DNA of 64,000 bases from Candidatus Woesearchaeota archaeon (GTDB lineage Archaea > Nanobdellota > Nanobdellia > Woesearchaeales > UBA11576). This document shows positions 9,042 through 19,203 of the stretch, piece after piece. The notes beneath the pieces are model-generated. The model was given only the letters and a program-made list of their open reading frames with translations, was not told the origin of the DNA and made no database searches. The stretch is taken from assembly GCA_018675335.1 (NCBI GenBank), contig JABGYH010000007.1:47902-111901 (forward strand), read 5' to 3'. Position numbers and translations under genes: made by a program. Positions within the stretch are counted from its first letter, which is position 1. Each line of letters begins with the position of its first letter.

Positions 9042-10898
9042 TCATGCTGCTTTTTGATTTTGTACTAAACTTAACTCAGGTTTTGAGTTTGAATCTGACG
9101 AACTATTTTGAGATTTATCTGACGAGCGTGAAACTACATTTGCAGATTTTGCATGTTTTTTTGTAGCAATATCTTTTGCAGAAAAAATACGACTCAATCC
9201 AAATGGCAATCTAAGATAATGTTTTTCTAATGGAGGTTCGCCAAGTTTAACTCTTATTTGCTCATCTTTTAATTTTCTATAAAATGCAATTTTTTGTTTT
9301 AAATTATGAATATCATTCAATAATTGTTTAATTTTAGCATCCCGTTTAGAAACATTCGATTTTATTCTTTTGTCTAATGTAACTATAAAACCAGAATTAT
9401 CATTTGCAGCAGTAAATAACTCAACAACCCGTTCTGGATCTGCCCCTTTAAAATTAGATGTTGCAACACTCCCAATAAAGTCTTCTCGTTTTGATTTTTC
9501 TTGTTGCGCTACAACCGCCAAACTATGATAATGCATAATAACTGATTTCGCAATTGCAAAATTACGATACAACTCACTTTCATCAGTTTGAATTTTTTTT
9601 AATGAATTAAGTTCATGACTCAACCCCTTTGAAAGTTTATGCGCTCTATCACTAATTGATTCAATAAATGCAACTTGTACTTTTTGAGATTTTTTCTTTA
9701 ACTCTTCAAAGTATAATTTAACAATAACCTTAACTTGAGCTACTGCTTCATGCTCAACTTTACTCAACCTATCCCCTGATTTAAGATTTGAAATTAAAGA
9801 ATTTAATAATTCAACAGGATTTCTTTTTGAAAACTGAGTTCTAAAAATAGTTGCATAAGCTTTATCTTTATACCTGCTTTCTAAAATTTGAGCAGTATTT
9901 TCAATTAAATGCGCTAAAACAATATCGGACAATATTGCAATCATGTTATTATCATTATAATTATTATCAAACTTACTCAAATAACTCACAATTGCTTTTG
10001 CAATAATTGTTGACGGTGAATCTTTTAAGTTCAATTGAGCCCAATAATCTGGAACGTTTTCATCAATTCCAAACGCAACTAAATAATCTATAATTTTTTG
10101 CCCATCTTTTTTTGAAAAATCTTGCAATAACTGAGCCAACGGTTTGGAGTTAACACTTGCAAGAATTTTTTTTACTGCAAATAACACAGTTACAAAAGTA
10201 CTTTTCTTATTTGTCAATAAGTCTTTGAAATGTTCTAATGCTTTTACTTCTTCAAACAACTTACCCAAAAATACAATTTTGTCAGATTGAGCTAGTTTTT
10301 TTTCTAACTTACTTTTTGGAAAATGTTTTTCAACATAATCAACAAATTGTTCAAAATACGAAACAAAATGAACAACATCTAAATGAAATACTTCTCCACT
10401 AGCAAGATTGTTTTTTACAGAAGTAAAAAAACCAACATCTTGTTGAGGGGGAATTAACTTTTTAGCTACAAATTTTTTCATTAGTTTCGTTAACTTTGTT
10501 GCCAGCTCAGAATCATGAAAATTTGTGGTCAACCATTTACAATACTCATCTAAATGAGGTAAAAACGTATGGAAAAAGAATTCTGAAACTCTTAAACTTT
10601 TACCTGAATCTGCAAGTAGAGTTTCTAAATGCTCAAGTTCTCTACCCATCAAAGTATGAGCAAATCTTTTTCTAAACCTGCCATATAATTCGAATGTATC
10701 TGAAAATTCAACAAATAAATCATCTAATTCTTTTGCTGCAAGTTTGAAATCAGCAGGAAGATTAGATCTGTTCACCGCAGGAGTATTTTGAGTAACTACT
10801 CTTAAATTCGTTTTGTTACTAGCTGCATTTACTGCACTCGCAGGGTTTATGTTTGATCCAGCTACAGGACATTGATTTGAAATATTTGGTACAACCAT
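9042..10898 (-). CDS. soluble, mostly helical protein of unknown function
   Basis: The protein has 618 residues with no signal peptide or TM segment. The N-terminal 45 residues are Asn/Ser/Ala-rich, residues about 50-540 look mostly alpha-helical with many Lys/Glu pairs, and the last 60 are low-complexity and Ser/Asn-rich. It is probably a cytoplasmic scaffold or adaptor. I recognise no domain. It lies in the leftward series between a multi-TM protein and the 4-TM protein, with gaps of 36 and 62 nt, so it is probably part of the same assembly. No clear ribosome-binding site precedes the ATG at 10898; the next upstream Met alternatives are absent, so the start is accepted by default. Confidence 0.75.
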   Translation of the reverse strand: MVVPNISNQCPVAGSNINPASAVNAASNKTNLRVVTQNTPAVNRSNLPADFKLAAKELDDLFVEFSDTFELYGRFRKRFAHTLMGRELEHLETLLADSGKSLRVSEFFFHTFLPHLDEYCKWLTTNFHDSELATKLTKLMKKFVAKKLIPPQQDVGFFTSVKNNLASGEVFHLDVVHFVSYFEQFVDYVEKHFPKSKLEKKLAQSDKIVFLGKLFEEVKALEHFKDLLTNKKSTFVTVLFAVKKILASVNSKPLAQLLQDFSKKDGQKIIDYLVAFGIDENVPDYWAQLNLKDSPSTIIAKAIVSYLSKFDNNYNDNNMIAILSDIVLAHLIENTAQILESRYKDKAYATIFRTQFSKRNPVELLNSLISNLKSGDRLSKVEHEAVAQVKVIVKLYFEELKKKSQKVQVAFIESISDRAHKLSKGLSHELNSLKKIQTDESELYRNFAIAKSVIMHYHSLAVVAQQEKSKREDFIGSVATSNFKGADPERVVELFTAANDNSGFIVTLDKRIKSNVSKRDAKIKQLLNDIHNLKQKIAFYRKLKDEQIRVKLGEPPLEKHYLRLPFGLSRIFSAKDIATKKHAKSANVVSRSSDKSQNSSSDSNSKPELSLVQNQKAA

Positions 10899-10934
10899 TT
10901 TTTTATTTTTTTTAACTTATGTTCTAACTTAATT

Positions 10935-12431
10935 TTAAGATGAAAAAGCAGGATCTAACTGACCTCCTGAGTTTTTATCATCTTTTGATTCCGAACTTGT
11001 TCCTTCTTTTTTTGCAGGAGTGCTAGGATTTGGTGAATCTGACTTGGCGTTGTTTTTACTACCAAATAAATTTCCAATACCACTTCCGATAAATCCAAAA
11101 CTCCTACGCCAAAGAGGGGGTTTATCAACTAAACCAATAGTATCTTTCATAGAAGTTTTAGTTCGTTTCCAATTATCCATAGAATCTTGAAGATCTTTAA
11201 TCGCTTCAGGATCTTTCATATGCAACTCTCGGAAATATTTTTTAAAATCTCCTTTAACCTTAGATTTAGGAATTCCAAGTTTTTGAGCAACTTGCCCAAT
11301 AATTCCATCTTGAAGTTCTGCATCTAATTTTTCTTCATCAGAATCAAAATTAAGAAGTGGAATTGCCCCAGATAATCTTGCTTTTAGAGGATGACCTTCT
11401 TCAATTAATTGATCAACTCTAGTACGCTCTTTTTCTGATAGATTCTGATAAGTTTCAGACCAATTCTTCCCCACATTTGAAAGAATATTTTTTACATGCC
11501 CAATTAAAATCCCAACAATAATCCAAGTAAGAATTGCCTCTGCTGATCCAGGACCAGGATTTGTTTTGAAGGGATTCCACACAATTAAACTTGAATTCAC
11601 ATCAACATTAGTTATAATAATTTGAACAAATGCGAAAGCTAAACCAAAAATAAATCCACTAGGTTTATCACTATTCATATTTTGGTGAAGATTAAAACTT
11701 AAAGCCATAAGAGCTGCCCACCCACCAATTAAAACTGCAATTGCCCTAGTCATCCCATCATTAGCAAATGAAAATGCAATAAATGCAGGAATAATAAATT
11801 CCATATAAAAACCGTCAGGCAATCCAAGTTTATCTTTAAAAATAACAAACACAAATATTAAACTAACAAATGCTGCGATAAATGCAGGTAACCCTTCACC
11901 ATTCGTTCCAGTCTTTAATACTCCTTGATCAACATCTTTTGGAAAATCGCTTAACACATAAGCTCCAGGACTATTATTAACTTGAGTACAACCAATCTTT
12001 GACTCTCCATTATCACAACCCCAACCCATTACTTTGTATTCGAGGAAAGTTTTTTGCTCCCAAATATATTCTTGAGGCTCAACTAACATTGACTTTGTTA
12101 TCAAAACTGCTACGACAAATACCATTGCCCAAGCAACATACTTACTTGAGTTATCAGAAAATTTACTTCCCAAAAATACCATAAATAACACGAATAAAAC
12201 ACCACAAGTTGCAAGTGTTGAAAGTATGAACTGTTTTGTCAAATAATTTAATTTAAACTCCTTAAACTTAACTTTATACTCTCCAAACTTAGATTTTGCG
12301 CCTGAGAATTTACTTTTGAATGTATCTTTAAAACCTGCTTCAACCGCAAGAGAACAAACGAACATAAATAATACTAATGAGATTAACAAAAACACAATTT
12401 TTCTTTTTTTGTTTTTATTTAGTTTATTCAT
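10935..12431 (-). CDS. multi-TM membrane protein with N-terminal signal and cytoplasmic tail
   Basis: The protein has 498 residues. It starts MNKLNKNKKRKIVFLLISLV, a signal-peptide-like segment ending SLAVEAG. Around eight further hydrophobic segments lie between residues 65 and 310, with a short loop containing two cysteines (WGCDNGESKIGC). About 180 charged residues follow, ending in a Ser/Pro/Lys-rich tail. The pattern of one exported start, many TM helices and a long soluble tail is that of a transporter- or channel-like core subunit, but no family motif is recognisable. It is second in the leftward series, 42 nt downstream of the ATPase gene. Function unknown; a core membrane component of the region's putative apparatus is inferred. 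Confidence 0.78.
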   Translation of the reverse strand: MNKLNKNKKRKIVFLLISLVLFMFVCSLAVEAGFKDTFKSKFSGAKSKFGEYKVKFKEFKLNYLTKQFILSTLATCGVLFVLFMVFLGSKFSDNSSKYVAWAMVFVVAVLITKSMLVEPQEYIWEQKTFLEYKVMGWGCDNGESKIGCTQVNNSPGAYVLSDFPKDVDQGVLKTGTNGEGLPAFIAAFVSLIFVFVIFKDKLGLPDGFYMEFIIPAFIAFSFANDGMTRAIAVLIGGWAALMALSFNLHQNMNSDKPSGFIFGLAFAFVQIIITNVDVNSSLIVWNPFKTNPGPGSAEAILTWIIVGILIGHVKNILSNVGKNWSETYQNLSEKERTRVDQLIEEGHPLKARLSGAIPLLNFDSDEEKLDAELQDGIIGQVAQKLGIPKSKVKGDFKKYFRELHMKDPEAIKDLQDSMDNWKRTKTSMKDTIGLVDKPPLWRRSFGFIGSGIGNLFGSKNNAKSDSPNPSTPAKKEGTSSESKDDKNSGGQLDPAFSS

Positions 12432-12473
12432 TTTTGTTAGTTAATAGAGTAATTGAATTTATTTTATCGAGAG

Positions 12474-13676
12474 TTATCTCAAAAAATCCTCCAGCTCTGC
12501 GAGGCTTGCCAATGAAATTATATCTGAATCCTTAATTGAAATATTATTAAACATCAATTTACACCATATCTTTAGAAGAGGTGTTGCAAAAACAAAGACT
12601 TTACCTTCCTTTTTGATAATATCAACCTCCATTAAACGCTCCAGAAGACTTTTGGTAACTGGCCCCGAACGATAAACTTGACGTGCAATTTCAGTCAATC
12701 TTAAATCAGGATTATGAGTCATAACTTTTAGAACTACTTTTAACAAGGTTGCACCCCTAGCATTAGTTAATGCAGTAGAGTAAGTTTTATTACAAAATGA
12801 ATAAAGAGGCGAAAATTTAGAAGATAAATTTTGAACGAAAAATGCAAATAAATTCTCATTAGAAATTTTAAAAGAGTCTTGTTTTGTTGATTGTTCTTCT
12901 TTAAACTTCAAATATAAAGATTTTGAAAGAGTTCTTACTAAAAAAGGAATCCCTCCCGAAAAATTATAAATTTGAGAAATTACATGCCTATCAAAATTAT
13001 ACTTTAAAACTTTTTCAATATAATGAATAGTTGCATCTTTATCCCAATACTTCATTTCTAATAAATCAACTCTATATTTCAAAAGTCCAGTTAGTTTATT
13101 TGTGAAACTTGATGAAAAAATGTAATTGACATGTTTATGAGAATTCATTCGCGTAAAAAATAAATCAAGTATATCTCTAATCTGCGAATAATTATTAAAA
13201 TCCAGTAAATTTTCAAAATTAAGAAATGCAATAGACATTTTTTGTTTAATATGTTTTGCAAAATATTCCGAAAAATCAAATGCGGACTCTAATAATAAGG
13301 TTTGATCTGGCTTTATTTTTTGTAATTCATTTTGAATTACTCCAATTATTTCTTTACATTGTTTTGATAATGCTTGCTCAATCAAAAAATCTGCATCATA
13401 ATACTTTGAACGCTCAACAGAATTATTTGAAAAATAAGACCAAACAATTGTTCCAACAAATTCAATAGAAAACTGTTCTGGAGAAATACTTAACCTGTTT
13501 AAATCACAAATTAGCGCATGTTTTGGCTTAAGACTTGCAAAATGAGTTTTTATTAATGTCTCCTTACCACAAGAATTAGGCCCTAAAACAGCAATATTTG
13601 AATTTTTCCTAAGTGCATCTAAAAAAATAGAATTATCCCAATACAACACCTCTTTTTCTGACAAAAATTTATGCAT
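12474..13676 (-). CDS. AAA+/STAND-type ATPase with winged-helix C-terminus
   Basis: The protein is about 400 residues. The Walker A loop GPNSCGKETL lies near residue 31, a hydrophobic stretch ending in FLNFENLLDF resembles a Walker B strand, and the C-terminal part (about 300-370) reads like a winged helix (LRLTEIARQVYRSGPVTKSL then LLERLMEVDIIKKEG). This matches the archaeal ATPase group (Pfam ATPase_2-like), whose members are usually NTP-driven switches. I chose the ATG at 13676 because a TATA-like box (13714-13724) places transcription start near 13692; a TTG at 13697 would add seven residues. It heads the leftward series and is divergent from the giant gene at 14.2 kb, so it may energise or regulate the cluster. 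Confidence 0.8.
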   Translation of the reverse strand: MHKFLSEKEVLYWDNSIFLDALRKNSNIAVLGPNSCGKETLIKTHFASLKPKHALICDLNRLSISPEQFSIEFVGTIVWSYFSNNSVERSKYYDADFLIEQALSKQCKEIIGVIQNELQKIKPDQTLLLESAFDFSEYFAKHIKQKMSIAFLNFENLLDFNNYSQIRDILDLFFTRMNSHKHVNYIFSSSFTNKLTGLLKYRVDLLEMKYWDKDATIHYIEKVLKYNFDRHVISQIYNFSGGIPFLVRTLSKSLYLKFKEEQSTKQDSFKISNENLFAFFVQNLSSKFSPLYSFCNKTYSTALTNARGATLLKVVLKVMTHNPDLRLTEIARQVYRSGPVTKSLLERLMEVDIIKKEGKVFVFATPLLKIWCKLMFNNISIKDSDIISLASLAELEDFLR

Positions 13677-13697
13677 CTTTGTTCTCGCAAAACTCAA

Positions 13698-14165
13698 AAT
13701 TATTGTTTTTTTACTATATTTTACTCAAGTCAAGTATTTTTTATACCAATCGGAATATATTCAGAATTGAATACTATTTAAATCTTACTAAAATTTTTAT
13801 ACAAAACCGAATATAAACAAGCTACAAAATATACCGTTCAGCATAATCATATATAAATGTTTTGAAAGTCTAATTCAGATGAATTACAAATCGGAATATA
13901 TACCAAACTGAATAATAAAATAATTAATTAGAAAAAAAATTATTAATTAAAGAATAAAAAAAATGATTAAAAAAATAATAAATAAGTAAGAATTCCCAAT
14001 TATCCTGCGAAAGATTTAAATAATAAAAAAGAAAACAATTTCTAAATATACAATTAAAATATTTTAGTTGTATATATTATGTTTAAATTAAAAAATATTG
14101 TTTTTATTATTCAATAACAAAAATAAATAAATTTAAGCAATTATTTTCAAAAAAAAATTAAAAGG
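13698..14165. promoter_or_regulatory. 468-bp A/T-rich divergent promoter region with repeated CGGAATATA motif
   Basis: No gene is visible here. Copies of TCGGAATATA occur at 13750-13759 and 13891-13900, with a close variant CCGAATATA at 13807-13815. The two full copies are each followed within about 20 bases by a GAAT run. The region separates the ATPase series (leftward) from the giant OmpA/Ig/CnaB gene (rightward) and so should contain both promoters. The repeats may be operators, but this is inference. Confidence 0.45.
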
Positions 14166-17100
14166 GTGATTAACATAAAAAGGGGAAAATTAGTTCTAGC
14201 AACACTATTAATAACAATATTTATTCTATGTTCATTTGGAGCGTACGCATTAACCAACGCACAAATAAAAACAGAATTAAACAAATTAACTCCACCTGCA
14301 GCAGCTGACGTTGATGCGTTACCAGGAAAGATTTGTGAAGTACATGGATTATTTAACTTTAACGAACCCCCTCCAGTTACAGCCCAAAGTAAATTAACTG
14401 ATTACGTATTAGGTAATTCTGAAACATCATTATTAGAATACTTAAACTATTTACACACATTACATTATACTGGCCCAATATACATAAGCGCTTATTCTAG
14501 TATTGATGGATCATCAACTTATAATGTTAAACTCGCACAATCACGACAAGACGCAATTGTAGAATTAATGGTAGACCTCTATATTAGTTCAGGACAATAC
14601 CAATTCCAATCAATAGGATTTGGACCAACACAAGAAACAGACATGTTTTGGCCACTTGCTGAACCACTACGAAGTGAAGTTGACAAAGCAAAAGGACTAG
14701 ATAATTACAAACCATTAGTTGCTAACAGAAGATTTGTTGTTTCAACTTATGAACAACCCCTACTTACAACTGGCGCACAAGAATATGTCCAATACACAGA
14801 AGGATGTGGATTTTATGTTGAAGAAGAAGACATACCAAAACCAGATCCAGTTATTGAAAATCACCCTCCTGAAATTTTTATGATAGGAGAACAAACTACA
14901 TTCCCTGCAAAATTCGAATTTGTAAATAATGCAGCAATTGGTTTAACAATCACAACCAATGATGCAGATTTTCCAAATGAAAGTATTTCTTATAGCCTTT
15001 CTGGTGCCCCTGCTGGAATGACCATCGCAGGATTTAATGATGGAAAACGTGCAGAACTTGATTGGACCCCTCCCGAAGAACCTACCGCAGTAACTTTTAA
15101 AATTATTGCAATCGATTCTGATGGAGAAATTGATGAAGAAGAAGTTCAATTTACATTTAAAATTGATACAGTTCCAGCAGTAATTGATCCAGCCTGCGAT
15201 AAAACAGTTGATGCATATGTTAGCAAAGGTAAAGCATATGTTCCAAATGGCGAAGGACTAACTGCAGAACAAAAAGCAAAAATTGAATCAGGAGAATCCA
15301 ATGTTGATGGTTTTGATGTTTATACCCTTGCATCAGGCAAATCAAAAAATGGAAAACAATATTATAAAGAGGGCAAGGCAGTTGTTTGTATTACTGCACT
15401 CCCATTAAAAGTTACAGAAGATGGAGATGGCACAACAACTCCTGGAACTACTGCAGATGATTGCATCTGCCCAACAAGAACAGTTCTTAATTGGTTTACA
15501 AGCGATGAATTAGCTTCATGGTGCGGACAACCCTTCTGGTTAAAAATATTTACTTGTTGGTTAATTTTATGGATTTGGTTAATATTCCCAATTTGGTGGT
15601 TTAAACGAAAAACATTTAGAAGACTAATCAGAGAGCATAAAAAAGAAGAAGTAGCTGAAATGAAAAATTGCAAAGATGTAATAGGATTTATCAAACTAGT
15701 AAATGATAAAAAAACTAAAACTATCAAAAAAATAGAAGAAATAAATGCAAAAATTTCAAAGCTATCTGAAGAAGAAAAACAAAAATTTGGAGAACTTGTA
15801 AAACAAATAGATAATGCAAATACTTCAAAAATAATATCTCCAGAACAAGTTAAATCCAATTTAGAAGCATTAGATTTAAAACTTAAAAAAGGAAAATCAT
15901 TGAAAGAGTTAATTGAAGACAAAACATTTACCGCAGAAACATTAAAAGAATATTTAACTTCAATGAAAGAACAAACTGGCCTTACAGATTCTGAAATTGC
16001 AATAGTTCTTGAGATTGTTCTAAAACATAAAAAGGATCATGGAAACAAATTTGAAGCAAAACTCGTAATGGAAACAGCATATCATGTGCTACAAAAAAAA
16101 GAATTTCCAGGACTTGTTGAAGCAGGAGAAAATGTTCAAAAGATACTAATGTTGTATTTAGAACTTGTAGAGTTATTAATGGAACTCGATGGAGATGAAC
16201 ATGGAATTGAACTCGTTATTCAAAAAATAGAGAATGGAGATATTAAAATCTGTAATCCCGAAGAAAAATTCAAACAAGGTAATCAGATTATAACTCGAAA
16301 AGAACATCTATTAACAGTATTAACAAAAATTAAAGAATTAATTGTTGAAGTAAGAAAAGAAATAGATTTTATCTTAAAAGACATAGAAACAGAAACAAGA
16401 GAAGGTGGAATTCTATTATCCGGAGTACTTAATTTATTTGGTGGAAACCGCGAACAATGGAAAAAAATGGGCTTTAAAAATTGGCTTACAGACTACAAAA
16501 AAAAATGGAGTCATTTCCACGACATGAAGCGAACACGAAAAGAAGAATGGGGTTATGGAACTGGAATGCAACGAGTTGCTGGCGGAACTAGAGCCTTAGA
16601 AGAAGACTACGGACATGCACCATACAAATACAATGTACTTCAATTATTATTTGGACGACCTCAAAATCCTGGTGCTGCAAGAGATTGGAATCCAGGACTT
16701 GGCGGACAAGGAGACTTGTTTGATACAAAATGGCTTGAATGGACAGGTGTTCGAAAAGAAAATACTACCGCGATGTTTAGATACATACACAAACTATCTA
16801 TGCAAATCTATGTTCAATTGCAAAAAGACAAAACTATTCTTACAGGTCTTGCGCAAAAACTTGAAGCTCAGAAAAAATTATCTGAACGAATCATAGAACT
16901 CATAGAAAAAACACCTAAACTAAAAGCCGAAATAATACATCCAAAACTACCACACACAACTGGTGGAAAAGGTACAAAGAAAAAAGGAGATGCTCCATAT
17001 GTTACTTTGTTAACTGGAAAAGATGTATTAGAACTTACAACCAATAAAGCAAAATTCGAAGGAAGAATTCCTAGAGAAAATGGAATACTACAAGGATGTG

Positions 17101-19001
17101 CACCATTCCAGTACAAATTTATTTGGGGATATAATAGTCGTAACCCAATTGAATTAAGTGTTAGAGCTGACGGTAAGTGGTATGCCAAGGCAGATAATGA
17201 CAAACTAACAACAGAAATTACATGGGAAAGTGTTTCCGAAGAAGTGAAAAAGAAATTTGGAATTACTGAAAACGTCCCAGGAATGGTATTTGATAAGCGC
17301 TTAAGTATAAAAGGTGATGAAAAAGAATTCCAACTAGCACTCGTTGTTAGAGATGAATTTGGACGAGAAGTAATCGTTATTGAAAAATTACGATTTAAGA
17401 AAGTGCCAAATCTCATAATGGGAACAGTAGTTACATTGACTGAAAAATTGGAAGAAACACCATTAAAAGGTGCAAAAGTTTGGTTGCAAGAAGATGGCCA
17501 CGACTATCAAGAAGCAGGTAAAACTGTTGAAGTGATAACTGATAAAGATGGCAAGTTCACATTTAAGGGCAGATTCCATAAGAACTTAGTTGTTTGGGCA
17601 AAAATCAAACCAAAAGGTAAACCTGAAGTTATCAAAAATAATATTGATAGTGGAAAACCTGACAAACCAATTAATCAAAGCCCTCTTGGTGGTGGCACAT
17701 GCACAGATGTAAAAATACTATTGCCAACAACATCAATTGTCCCAGTAGTTCCGCCAATACCAATACAGAACTTAGAAAGTAACTTAAGAGATATTGATGG
17801 ACTATTGCCGTTATTAAACAATAAAGGAAAAGACCACATCATGGCAATAAAAACAGAATTAGAACACCAACTAAACACACTAAATTCCGAATTCCCATTA
17901 AGTGAAAATGATGGTGAGCGAAAATCCAAAAATCCGGCAGGACTAAGAAAAGCATTCGAACAACCACACGTATTTGGAGGTTTGACTGATCGAGGAAATG
18001 TTAATGGAGTTGGAAAATTCTGGGGAACTATCCAAGATGGAAATAGATTACAACTAGCAGGAGTTAAGAAATTTATTTTTGGAACTGAAGCAGTACATGA
18101 TGACTGGTTAAAGTTACAAGAAAAATTAACTCATGAAGAATATAGAAGAGGACTAACTCTTCCTGCAAACAGAAAAAGACTTACTAAAGGAAAGTTCTTA
18201 TACACTGGATGGAGAGGAATTACAAGTGCTGGAAATTTATTTGGTGATTTAAAACCCAGCATAGAAAAAGTAAAAGCACACTTCATTAATTCCGGCGGAA
18301 TTGGTAAATGTAGTTTTGCATATTGTATGATGGGAGAAGACGTTCCAAAGTATTTTGTAGAGATACAAAAAATAATCGATGAGAAAATAAAACTCATGGA
18401 AAAGTATCTTGACCAATACTTAGAAGCTTCAGAAGCATTAACTGAACCCATCCAACAAGCAGAATCAATGAACCACACAGACTTATATGTATTACTTGGA
18501 AACATAAACCAACTACTACTAGAAGTAATGGACTACATTGAAAAACAAACACTACCAAAACTAAAGAGTGCTAAACACGGAGTTGAAAGTTACATCAAAA
18601 TTGTAAAAGCAATGCAAATGGTACGAGAAGGTCGCGAAAGAGACGATAAAATTGAAGACACATTAAGAAACAGTGATGCATTAAAAGAGCTATTACATTG
18701 GATGGAACAAATGAAATCCGAACCTAGTGCAGGAACTTGGGAAGGTGGAGTTAGTTACTTAAATAAACACTATTCCGACTTCCTTGATGAAGTTAAATTA
18801 TTGATCCATCAAGAAACAAAAACCGCAGTGGAAGACATAAAAACCAAGATGGAAGCTGACCATGCAAAGATTGCAAAAGACATAAAACAAATTGATGACG
18901 TGGTTTATGGAAAAAAAGTCGAAGTTAAAGAGGAGAAAAAACCTGACGCGCGAAACTTTGATTATAAACCTGCAAACGCTAGTGGTGGCAAAACTCAATA
19001 A
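14166..19001 (+). CDS. giant membrane protein with OmpA-like, Ig-like and CnaB-like domains
   Basis: The protein has about 1608-1611 residues. It begins with a signal peptide (KRGKLVLATLLITIFILCSF, cleavage near AYA). An OmpA-like region follows (about 75-198) with LAQSRQDAIVELM and VANRRFVVST, then an Ig/cadherin-like repeat (about 235-340; LTITTNDADFPNESISYSLS). A Trp-rich TM segment lies near 455-485, followed by basic residues. The remaining 1100 residues are therefore predicted cytoplasmic: long helices plus a CnaB/carboxypeptidase-regulatory-like sandwich near 1082-1152 (GAKVWLQEDG, then VITDKDGKFTFKG). The start is uncertain: GTG at 14166 lies inside the ribosome-binding site GGGTGAT, so an ATA at 14175 is better placed. 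It is divergent from the ATPase series and shares the OmpA-like domain with the 1-1105 gene, so it is probably part of the same apparatus. Confidence 0.8.
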   Translation: MINIKRGKLVLATLLITIFILCSFGAYALTNAQIKTELNKLTPPAAADVDALPGKICEVHGLFNFNEPPPVTAQSKLTDYVLGNSETSLLEYLNYLHTLHYTGPIYISAYSSIDGSSTYNVKLAQSRQDAIVELMVDLYISSGQYQFQSIGFGPTQETDMFWPLAEPLRSEVDKAKGLDNYKPLVANRRFVVSTYEQPLLTTGAQEYVQYTEGCGFYVEEEDIPKPDPVIENHPPEIFMIGEQTTFPAKFEFVNNAAIGLTITTNDADFPNESISYSLSGAPAGMTIAGFNDGKRAELDWTPPEEPTAVTFKIIAIDSDGEIDEEEVQFTFKIDTVPAVIDPACDKTVDAYVSKGKAYVPNGEGLTAEQKAKIESGESNVDGFDVYTLASGKSKNGKQYYKEGKAVVCITALPLKVTEDGDGTTTPGTTADDCICPTRTVLNWFTSDELASWCGQPFWLKIFTCWLILWIWLIFPIWWFKRKTFRRLIREHKKEEVAEMKNCKDVIGFIKLVNDKKTKTIKKIEEINAKISKLSEEEKQKFGELVKQIDNANTSKIISPEQVKSNLEALDLKLKKGKSLKELIEDKTFTAETLKEYLTSMKEQTGLTDSEIAIVLEIVLKHKKDHGNKFEAKLVMETAYHVLQKKEFPGLVEAGENVQKILMLYLELVELLMELDGDEHGIELVIQKIENGDIKICNPEEKFKQGNQIITRKEHLLTVLTKIKELIVEVRKEIDFILKDIETETREGGILLSGVLNLFGGNREQWKKMGFKNWLTDYKKKWSHFHDMKRTRKEEWGYGTGMQRVAGGTRALEEDYGHAPYKYNVLQLLFGRPQNPGAARDWNPGLGGQGDLFDTKWLEWTGVRKENTTAMFRYIHKLSMQIYVQLQKDKTILTGLAQKLEAQKKLSERIIELIEKTPKLKAEIIHPKLPHTTGGKGTKKKGDAPYVTLLTGKDVLELTTNKAKFEGRIPRENGILQGCAPFQYKFIWGYNSRNPIELSVRADGKWYAKADNDKLTTEITWESVSEEVKKKFGITENVPGMVFDKRLSIKGDEKEFQLALVVRDEFGREVIVIEKLRFKKVPNLIMGTVVTLTEKLEETPLKGAKVWLQEDGHDYQEAGKTVEVITDKDGKFTFKGRFHKNLVVWAKIKPKGKPEVIKNNIDSGKPDKPINQSPLGGGTCTDVKILLPTTSIVPVVPPIPIQNLESNLRDIDGLLPLLNNKGKDHIMAIKTELEHQLNTLNSEFPLSENDGERKSKNPAGLRKAFEQPHVFGGLTDRGNVNGVGKFWGTIQDGNRLQLAGVKKFIFGTEAVHDDWLKLQEKLTHEEYRRGLTLPANRKRLTKGKFLYTGWRGITSAGNLFGDLKPSIEKVKAHFINSGGIGKCSFAYCMMGEDVPKYFVEIQKIIDEKIKLMEKYLDQYLEASEALTEPIQQAESMNHTDLYVLLGNINQLLLEVMDYIEKQTLPKLKSAKHGVESYIKIVKAMQMVREGRERDDKIEDTLRNSDALKELLHWMEQMKSEPSAGTWEGGVSYLNKHYSDFLDEVKLLIHQETKTAVEDIKTKMEADHAKIAKDIKQIDDVVYGKKVEVKEEKKPDARNFDYKPANASGGKTQ

Positions 19002-19014
19002 ACACAAAAAAAAT

Positions 19015-19056
19015 AGTGTAAAAATTTTTTAAATTTTTTATTCTTTTTCTTTCTTA
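19015..19056 (+). terminator. T-rich terminator
   Basis: Several runs of T (ATTTTTTAAATTTTTTATTC, then TTTTTC) follow directly after the stop of the giant gene. Such T-tracts terminate archaeal transcription. Confidence 0.5.
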
Positions 19057-19203
19057 TTTTATACAAAATACAATATAAGTATATTTTTGAAGGCATCTAA
19101 GAAAAATATACCCGAAGAATTTCCGCCATATTTAAAATTTATAAACAATATATACCATTTGCAAACAAGTTATATAAACCTGGATTGCTTAACACACTTT
19201 ATC

